Shown here: one piece after another, positions 9,481-16,235 of the stretch
Numbering within the stretch: position 1 is the first letter of the stretch
Layout of the letters: each line of letters starts with the position of its first letter
Source of the DNA: Alectoria sarmentosa
Taxonomy: Eukaryota; Ascomycota; Lecanoromycetes; Lecanorales; Parmeliaceae
Length of the DNA stretch: 16,235 bases
Assembly (NCBI GenBank): GCA_009733775.1
Contig: WOGZ01000541.1
Coordinates: forward strand, 1 to 16,235
Direction: 5' to 3'
The notes under the pieces: model-generated
The model's database searches: none
The model's input: only the letters and a program-made list of their open reading frames with translations
Told to the model about the DNA's origin: nothing
Made by a program: the position numbers and the translations under genes

Positions 9481-12393
9481 AATTCACATTTATAACGATA
9501 TTGAAAAACTTATTAAGATTTCATTAATTTAAATAATTTATATAAATATATCATAATTGATAAATCGAATTTAAAAAAACGTTATAAACGATCAAAGCAT
9601 TATTGTTTTTTTATAAATTCAAAAAAAAAACAAATCGTGATTTCGCGTATTAATTAATGTTATATTATTTTGAATTAAAGCATAATCTTTTTTATAAAAA
9701 ACGACTTTAATGTTAACATTTAAAAGCTTTTTAATCGATAAAAGATTAACGCTTATATTGAACACGTACAAAACATTAAAAATCGTTAAAATAACGCGTT
9801 TATTATTAACATTGCAATCAAAATTAATAATATCATAAACAAAAAATTGAATTTTAACGTTTTTAATATCTTTAATAAATTGAAATTGAATTTTAATATA
9901 AATAATAAATACAATTCGAATTTATTATAATTCGAATATCGAAATTTATAAATTTAACGAATCATAAACTTTTATTCAAATCGAAATTTGTTATTAAATT
10001 AATAAATTTTTTATTTTCATTTTAATTTGCTTAAATAATTATATTCAAAATGTTAAAATTATTTAAAATAAGATTTAAATAATTTTAATCGTTTAATTTA
10101 TTTAAAAATATTATATAAATATAAAGATAATCGTTTTTTTTTAAAATATATATTATATTAATGTTGAAATAATTATTCTTCTTTAAAGCGAAAGCGTTAA
10201 ATAACACTTTTTCAATACGTTTACGTTTAATATTTAAAACATTAATGTTTATATAAATAATATCGATTTATATCTTTTTTTTTCTTTTTTTATTCATTTA
10301 TAAACTTCTCAAATTTCAAATAAAAAAATTTAATTTAACATTTAATAAAAAAATGTTTAAATTTGCAATTAACGATTTTATAAAAAACATAAATTTCGCG
10401 ATTGATAAAATCAAAATTATCAAAATCGTTTTTAATAAATTATTTGTTTTTGTTATTACGATGAGCGAGTATAATAATTTTTTTTTTTAATCACGAATAT
10501 ACGACGTTTTTCATTTATTATATCGTGAATAATTAAATTAAATTAAATTATTTTCGAATTATAAAGCATATAAATTTAAATATAAATTATTATAAAAACA
10601 TTATAAATTTCGTCGAGTTTCATAAAAAAAAATTAAATCAAATAAGATTTCGATAATAATAATGAATCGTTTAAATTAATAATTTCGACGTTGATTTTGC
10701 GAAAATTCTTTTTATATTAATAAACGTCTTTTTCGAAATTAATATTAATGTTATATAATTAACGCACAAACTCGATATAAAATTCAAAATTCATAAATTT
10801 ATAATAAATATCGATGACGTTTAATATAATTTAAAGATTTTTATTATACTTTTTAATAAATTAATAATCAACATAATTAAGACGTTAACGAATAATTACG
10901 CAAATTTTAAATTTAATAATATTAATAAAAGATTGAAAATTATTTAATATCAATTAATCGTTAATATCTTCGCTTTATTTGATATATTCGATAATAAATT
11001 TCAAAATAATAATAAAGATTAAAGAAAAGCTGTCTTCATCATTTATAAAAACATTTTTAACGATATTTTAAACGCTAAATTTAATCATCGATATCGAAAA
11101 AAATAAATAAAGAAATATAAAAAATTGATAATAATAACGAAAATAACGAAAATGAGATTTTTATTATAATTAAAAATGAATCAAGAATATCGATTTGAAA
11201 ATTGTCGCTTTAAAAAGATGTTAAAATAAATAAATTTAATAACGATTTAAAGAACGATTCGAACGTTTCAAAAAAAGTTAATAAACGAAATCGTTTATTT
11301 TTCACGCGTAAATTAAAGATTTTGATATTATTTAAAACGTTAAATAATTTCTCGTTAATTTTAAAATCGTTATTATATAACGATAATGTAAAAAAGATAA
11401 AATAAATGCTTTATTAATCTTTATTAAAGTTATTTAAATTTTTATTAATATCAATTAATTATTATCGTTATATTTCAAAATTTTATAATAATAATGAAAA
11501 ATGTTTATGCGAGAATTAATAATAAATTTGAATAATAATATTATTATAAAATAAAATTAATAATATAAAAAATTTGATTTTAAATTTGATGATAAAAATT
11601 GAATCTAATTAAGATTATATTAAATATAATTGTAAACGTATAAATCTTTTTAAAAAATTCGCATTCTTTTTATATTATTTAATTAAAAATTCGAATTCAA
11701 AATATTCGCTTTAATAATTATTATTATAAAATTAAAATTAATTAAATTTTATAATTATAATAATAAAATATTATTAATAACGAATAAAAAATTTGATAAT
11801 AAAATTTTAATCTTTTTTTTCAAATTTTTTTTGAGATTAAAACGTTAATTTTGATATATAAAGTTTATTATTTTTAATTTTAAATAGATTTTTAGGCGTT
11901 TAAATAATAATAAAATCAATTTTAAATTATTTTAAACGATGATTAAATTAATAATGATATTGATATTCAATCATTTAATTTATTTTATTAATTTAATATA
12001 TCGTTAAAAATGCAAATCATTAATTTAATAAAATGTTATAAAAATAAAAACGTATTTTCTTTTATTTAATGTGTTTCATATAGGGAAATTAATAATGTTA
12101 TAAAAATCTTATTATAATTCGATCGTACGATCGCAAATTATATATAATTTCGATTAAAAACGAATAATTTCGATTCGTTAAAAATTGAAAAGCTTTTAAT
12201 TTTCGAATTTCGAATCATGATTATTTAAATTCAAAAATCATTTTATAAATAAAAATTACTCATTTTAAAGAAATTAATAAATAAAGACTTTTACAATTAA
12301 TTATTTTATTACGATAAATATAAAATATTTGAAAACAATTATAATTATAATAATAAATAAATAAATTATATTTATAATAATCGTCGAGTAAAT
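9481..12393 (-). pseudogene. 5' half of the Copia element: expected gag and protease, not recognisable
   Basis: By position this should hold the leader, gag (capsid with or without a zinc knuckle) and aspartic protease, followed by the gag-pre-integrase segment. I found no secure CCHC knuckle and no clear protease Asp-(Ser/Thr)-Gly block. All minus frames carry frequent stops and the composition matches the rest of the element. A perfect 14-bp palindrome at 12120-12133 and a pyrimidine tract near 10274-10292 are the only striking short features. The assignment rests on the integrase lying downstream and the PBS upstream. Confidence 0.6.
12120..12133. repeat. Perfect 14-bp palindrome
   Basis: CGATCGTACGATCG is its own reverse complement and holds four CG dinucleotides in 14 bases, against a very AT-rich surround. 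It lies about 260 bp inside the element from the PBS, in what should be leader or early gag. The function is unknown; it could be a chance survivor of CpG-sparing mutation. Confidence 0.6.
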
Positions 12394-12407
12394 TCGAGTT
12401 TATAATC
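12394..12407 (-). promoter_or_regulatory. Primer binding site, half-tRNA-iMet type (RIP-altered)
   Basis: Directly after the 5' LTR the element strand reads GATTATAAACTCGA. The complement of the anticodon arm of fungal-type initiator tRNA-Met contains GGTTATGAGCCC, and the observed bases agree with it throughout except at G-to-A or C-to-T positions. Copia elements are known to prime minus-strand synthesis with a half-molecule of tRNA-iMet cut in the anticodon loop, rather than with the tRNA 3' end. The location touching the LTR fits. The tRNA match is from my knowledge of initiator tRNA sequence, not a search. Confidence 0.7.
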
Positions 12408-12532
12408 TATAAAAATATAATGTAAAACATTTAATTATATTATTTTAAAAATGTTACGAAGAAAAGTGCGATTTATATTATAAACGTATACGTTTATATC
12501 ACGTAATTTATTACGTAATCTAAATTTCGACA
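12408..12532 (-). repeat. 5' LTR of the Copia element (125 bp)
   Basis: This is the partner of 5381-5505, of identical length. It would carry the promoter and start of the element transcript, on the minus strand. A perfect palindrome, ATAAACGTATACGTTTAT, lies at 12480-12497 (the same place as the hairpin in the other LTR, with both arms changed in parallel), and an inverted repeat, ACGTAAT-TT-ATTACGT, lies at 12501-12516. Three CG dinucleotides here (12457, 12502, 12514) are TA in the other LTR. Confidence 0.93.
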
Positions 12533-12537
12533 GATTC
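12533..12537. repeat. Candidate target-site duplication, right copy
   Basis: GATTC, paired with AATTT at 5376-5380. The two mismatches are transitions in the RIP direction on the left copy. Same caution about AT-rich chance similarity. Confidence 0.5.
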
Positions 12538-13578
12538 AAATTCGAGAATTGAAAATTATATATTTAAGATAAACTTATTTTTAATAAAGATTATTATTTT
12601 ATCGATGCATTTTAAATTAATTATGTGATATTATAATTTAATAAAAAGGTTAGCGAGCATACGATGCATAAATGTCGAAACGTAATTATAAATTTATATC
12701 TCTCGATCGACGATGTTTTAAGTTAACTCAACGATTTATATAAAACATTATCACATATTTAATATGAGACAAATTAGCATATTTGCGAAAATCTTAAACA
12801 AAAAGTTAAATAATTATTTTCGAAGTTTTATATAAAGTTTATAAAATATGTCGTTAACGATTAATTATAAAAACGTTAATTAATAAAATATTTAAAAGAT
12901 ATTATTATTAAACGATTATAAAAAGTATATATAATAATAAGCATTAAACGAAATTAAACATTTACATAATATAAGAATTATTTAACACGTATTAATTTTT
13001 GTTAACGATTTAATATAAAAAAAGAAATATAAATATTAATATATCAAAATGCGAATATATTCGCTAAATAATATATTAAAATTAAATTTAAGATTATAAA
13101 TAAAAACTATAATAAATACGTTATTATTTTTCATCTTAATTTAAAAAAATATCGACGTTAAAAAAATTAATTTCGCAATTAAAAATAAAGTTATAAATTA
13201 ATTAAACTTATTAACAATTTAATCTCGCTGAGAAACATAATATCGTTAAAATAACATATAATTTAATCGCGAAATTAACTTAAATTCGTGATTTTTAATT
13301 ATTATTATATGTTAACATTAATAATAAAAAAATACGTTTTAAATTCGTTTTTTCGTTATTATAAAAAACGATCGTTTATAAAATTATTATTTAATAACAA
13401 CGTTATATAAAATTTATTAAATATAACGCTTTTATTAATATATATATAAACGATATTCGAAAGTATATTATATCGTCGATTAATTTTATTGTCGTAATTA
13501 ATAATTTCGTTTAATATTATATATATAATATTTTATAAAAAAGATTACTCAAATTATTATTAAAATATATACGATATT
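12538..13578. other. AT-rich gene-free flank right of the retrotransposon
   Basis: No gene or domain was recognised on either strand. The first 250 bases are slightly richer in G+C and contain words such as GCGAGCATACGATGCATAAATGTCG near 12653-12677; beyond that it is A/T runs with scattered CG. Short inverted words occur (for example ATCGTCGATTAA near 13471) but nothing that builds a defined structure. Confidence 0.5.
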
Positions 13579-13890
13579 TAAATAAAATTTAACGTTTGCG
13601 ATTCGAAAACACTCGAATTAATTAAATTATATCATTTAACGATTTTTTTTTTGTTCGAAAATTAAACTTTATGTGTTTATTTTATAATTAAATGCTTATA
13701 TAATTATAACTTCTTCATTTTTTCATTAAATGTCTTTAAAATTAAAGCTTTTTAAAATTATAATATTAAGTTCGCGACGAGACTATTAGCGAACGTCTCA
13801 GATACGATATTAATATTAATATCGTCGTCGAAGAAAAAAACGTTATTAAGATATTAAAATATTTTTATTTTAATTAATTTTCTCAATATG
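13579..13890. repeat. Diverged direct repeat of about 310-330 bp, first copy
   Basis: Pairs with 15325-15650. Shared blocks, in the same order: AAATAAAATTTAA(C/T)GT(T/C)TGCGA(T/C)TCGA at the start, an ATAATATTA(A/G) block followed by CGCGA, and ATATCGTCGTCGAAGAAA followed by ACGTT near the end. Early blocks differ by transitions; the middle contains indels. No coding signal. Confidence 0.5.
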
Positions 13891-14121
13891 CATAATGGTT
13901 TTGTTATATAAAAATTATAATTTTTGTTAACGTCATCGACAAAAAGATTTTAACATTTCGAAATACATTTTTATACGTATTATCATTAATTATCTTAAAA
14001 AAATAAACAAATTAAATCTCAATCGATTAAATCTTCAATCACGAAAATTTCTTCAATTAAAAAATTATATTATTTAAAAAAACGTTATTTAAAGTATTCA
14101 AATTTTTAACAACATCTCGAA

Positions 14122-14830
14122 CGAATAAAAAATAAATTTTATATTATCTTTTAAAGATATTTTTCTCAGCTTCGCATTTTTTAATATTATATTTATTTAA
14201 TTTCATTATTATTTTATTAACATTCAACGAAGTTTAATATAATTAAAAAAATATTATTTAAAATATACACGTTTTTTACGATGATTTAATTAATTTAAAA
14301 ATAACGTTGCTATCGTCTTCGCAAGAAAACACAATTTTAACATTTAAACAATGAAATTTTCATCGAAATTTCAATATCATAATCGTTACGCAATAACATT
14401 TATCTTCGACGTAAAAAATATAACATTTTATAAATTCGATTTAATAACACTTATTCACGTTGAGAACGAATAAAAAACGAATATTTTAAATTATTTCAAA
14501 AAAAAAATTTCGCTTCGCTTTCTCGCAATAATTCGATAATAAAATAATTTATTATTTTATCGAATCGCATTCATTCGAAAAATCATATTCGATATTTTAT
14601 ATATTTTTTACGACGAGTTAAACGATTAAAAAATAACGTTATTATCGTTTTTAAAAAAAGTAATATCACGAAATTTATAATAAAATCTCTATTAAAATTT
14701 CAACATCACATTAAAATATATTAAGTTTTCACATTTGCAAATTAAAGAGACACATTTAATAATAATTTATTATTTTTTTAAATTCGATTTTTATTTTTAT
14801 CTTGATATAGCACGTTAAAAAAAGAAAATA
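14122..14830. repeat. Two tandem units of about 350 bp of the 4522-4860 repeat family
   Basis: Unit one starts at about 14122 (GAATAAAAAATAAATTTTAT) and unit two at about 14467 (GAATAAAAAACGAATATTTT). Each then shows a CTTCGC-rich block (14169, 14511), a TTATTTTAT block, a TTTTTTACGA block followed by T/A sequence and ATAACGTT (14273-14307, 14606-14640), and TATCGT (14311, 14642). The left-flank copy has the same order. The units are diverged with indels, and the end of unit two is uncertain. Confidence 0.45.
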
Positions 14831-15324
14831 TTATAACATTTATTATATTTTTATTCGAAATCTTATATTTATTTATAAAGAGTAATTATCACTTTTTTTT
14901 CAAACTCGTTTTCATAATATTAAATTTTTAAAAATCTCTTTATCGTTATTTTATTAATATTAATTTCTTTATTAAATTATCGATATATTAATTATAATTA
15001 TTATTCGTTTTATATACGAGTAACGTTTTATTATCTTTAAATTCTCTTTTATTTTACAATTTTATATTTTATTTATATATAAAAATATTAATTATTAAAT
15101 TTAAAAAGAAATCGCTTATTCAATTAATTTATAAACTAATTATTTCTTATATAATCTCGTAATTGTTTATTAAATATTATAAATATATTATTTATTCAAT
15201 TTTATTTTCATCGATTAATCGATTATTAAATTATAATTAAATAATTATAAATAGCAAATTTTTATATAAAAAAGTATTCGATTTCAAAAATAAACTTTAT
15301 AATTATATTCGAAATTATAAATGT
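14831..15324. other. AT-rich gene-free spacer
   Basis: Between the tandem 350-bp units and the second copy of the 13579 repeat. Many T-rich and CTTTAT words, a TATATACGAG word also found in other parts of both flanks, and no open frame of interest on either strand. Confidence 0.45.
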
Positions 15325-15650
15325 TAAATAAAATTTAATGTCTGCGACTCGAGATCGTTTAAATTAATCAAAACGTATTATTTTATAATTCGTCTCGTGA
15401 TTGCGATATCGAATTCAAAAGAATTACTATATTATTAAAACATCAAATTGCGTTTATAATCATTATTTGTTCATTTTTATATTAATTTTCTTTATTTTTG
15501 AAATCTTATAACGTTATAATATTAGACTCGCGATAAAATTATTCAAAAACTTCTCGAATATGATATCGTCGTCGCTATCGTCGTCGAAGAAAGAGACGTT
15601 TCTTAAACATCAAAAAGAGTTTATTTTTATTAATTTTTCAGTATATATAA
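15325..15650. repeat. Diverged direct repeat of about 310-330 bp, second copy
   Basis: Partner of 13579-13890. This copy has ATCGTCGTCG followed by CTATCGTCGTCGAAGAAAG near 15564-15593, that is, an extra TCGTCG word compared with the first copy. The CG-dense word is the richest CpG cluster in the right flank. Confidence 0.5.
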
Positions 15651-15754
15651 CGAGCGTTTTTTATATTATCATATTATAATAATAACATTAATAATAAAAA
15701 AAGTTTATATCGATTTATAGCGATAAAAGTTATCGTTACTCGAAGAGAGAAATA

Positions 15755-15921
15755 ATATTATAAACGTACTTTATTTAACCTTATTATTTACTTAATTTTA
15801 TCGAATTTATCAACTTTAACGTAATTTAAAAACCTATATATAAATCTTTCTCTTTTATATATAATTTCTTAAACTTATTATTCTCGTTATATACACTTAT
15901 ATAATTTTAAACTTTATATTA
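15755..15921. repeat. 167-bp dispersed direct repeat, right copy
   Basis: Gap-free partner of 4141-4307 in the same orientation, with differences nearly all C/T or A/G. It ends at TTTATATTA, where similarity to the left copy stops. No open frame. Confidence 0.7.
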
Positions 15922-16010
15922 AAATAATAATATATATAAATTATTTAAATGAAAATATTATCAAAAAAATATGAAAACGATAATCGTTATATATATTAAC
16001 AAATCAGAGT

Positions 16011-16029
16011 TCATGAATTAAATTCATGA
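16011..16029. repeat. Inverted repeat with 9-bp arms
   Basis: TCATGAATT and AATTCATGA flank a single A. It lies just before a short stretch with higher G+C (about 16045-16080) that looks different from the rest of the right flank. No promoter or terminator role can be argued from sequence alone. Confidence 0.55.
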
Positions 16030-16080
16030 TATTTAAAAACAAATGAAGGCGAAACGAACTTAAGACTTAACGCCGATCAA

Positions 16081-16116
16081 GATTTTTTTCTTCTTTTTTT
16101 TTTTCTTTTTTCTTCG
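16081..16116. repeat. Pyrimidine tract
   Basis: After GA, more than 30 consecutive T and C residues, mostly T with isolated C. On the minus strand this is a purine tract. It could be a remnant PPT or a simple low-complexity run; no LTR-like boundary was found next to it. Confidence 0.5.
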
Positions 16117-16138
16117 AACTGAAATCTTAAATTTATTA

Positions 16139-16190
16139 ATGCATTTAAGTTATAAATACATTAAAATTGTAAATGCATTAAATTTATAAA
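16139..16190. repeat. 17-bp tandem repeat, three copies
   Basis: ATGCATTTA, ATACATTAA and ATGCATTAA begin at 16139, 16156 and 16173, a constant 17-bp period, each followed by A/T sequence ending in TAA. Differences between copies include G/A. The right-hand limit is unclear because the window ends soon after. Confidence 0.6.
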
Positions 16191-16235
16191 TTTTATTCAA
16201 AATGCAAAAAATTGTTTATTTACTTTGATTTTAAA

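Larger units (their letters stand above)
5381..12532 (-). mobile_element. Complete, RIP-inactivated Ty1/Copia LTR retrotransposon
   Basis: On the minus strand the order is 5' LTR (12532-12408), primer binding site (12407-12394), a long 5' half with unrecognised gag/protease, integrase, reverse transcriptase, RNase H, a non-coding 3' tail, polypurine tract, and 3' LTR (5505-5381). Integrase lies before reverse transcriptase, which defines Copia and excludes Gypsy. The LTRs begin TGTCGAAA on the element strand and end TTTTTATA, where terminal TA would be a RIP product of the usual CA. At 7152 bp the element is somewhat long for a Copia element, partly because of about 1.2 kb of repeat-rich sequence after pol. 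Pol carries more than a dozen in-frame stops and at least one frameshift, so the element cannot encode its own proteins. Confidence 0.95.

Noticed and set aside
10380..10450. Possible aspartic protease D-(S/T)-G-A block on the minus strand
   Set aside because: The location is right, but neither frame gives the motif with correct spacing using only transition-type changes. I could not choose one reading over another.
5381..12532. Gypsy-type (Ty3) element
   Set aside because: Integrase lies 5' of reverse transcriptase on the element strand and the RT/RNase H blocks are Copia-type, so the order excludes Gypsy.
1..16235. Fungal mitochondrial genome, because of the very low GC
   Set aside because: No mitochondrial protein, tRNA or rRNA signal is visible, and a full LTR retrotransposon with transition-only repeat divergence points to nuclear RIP-affected DNA.

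Overview
The window is extremely AT-rich: by eye about 12-18% G+C, with a slightly richer patch near 2.2-2.6 kb. It contains no intact gene that I can support. Its composition and mutation pattern fit a repeat-rich, AT-isochore-like region of a filamentous ascomycete (Pezizomycotina) shaped by repeat-induced point mutation (RIP). Two kinds of evidence support this. Every pair of good repeat copies I could align differs almost only by C/T and G/A transitions. Stop codons and replacements in recognisable retrotransposon domains fall where C-to-T or G-to-A changes would put them (Gln/Trp to stop, Asp to Asn, His to Tyr, Glu to Lys, Gly to Asp/Glu). The organism assignment is inference; no species can be named.

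The centrepiece is one complete but dead Ty1/Copia LTR retrotransposon on the minus strand, at 5381-12532 (7152 bp). Two 125-bp LTRs of equal length (5381-5505 and 12408-12532) align without gaps and differ at 15 sites, 14 of them transitions. The element has a candidate 5-bp target-site duplication, a polypurine tract touching the 3' LTR, and a primer binding site touching the 5' LTR that matches a half-tRNA-iMet type after RIP. Its pol reads integrase (about 9.48-8.95 kb), reverse transcriptase (about 8.07-7.2 kb) and RNase H (about 7.19-6.69 kb), in the order that defines Copia. The integrase D,D35E triad is still encoded. The RT active site reads YIDN instead of YVDD. I could not securely recognise gag or protease in the 5' half (9.5-12.39 kb). 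About 1.2 kb between the end of pol and the PPT is non-coding and packed with small tandem repeats.

Left flank (1-5375): featureless AT-rich sequence, then a relatively GC-rich open stretch (2172-2567) followed by a degenerate tandem repeat with units of about 80-87 bp (2574-2830), then AT-rich sequence with a pyrimidine tract. A dispersed repeat (4141-4307) and a copy of a second, more diverged repeat (4522-4860) follow.

Right flank (12538-16235): AT-rich sequence, then pairs of diverged repeats (13579-13890 with 15325-15650; 14122-14470 with 14471-14830 and the left-flank copy), the second copy of the 167-bp repeat (15755-15921), and a terminal stretch with a near-perfect palindrome, a pyrimidine tract and a 17-bp tandem repeat. 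The 167-bp repeat on both sides of the Copia element is compatible with nesting inside an older repeat, but that is not proven. No tRNA, rRNA, CRISPR or functional operon is visible.
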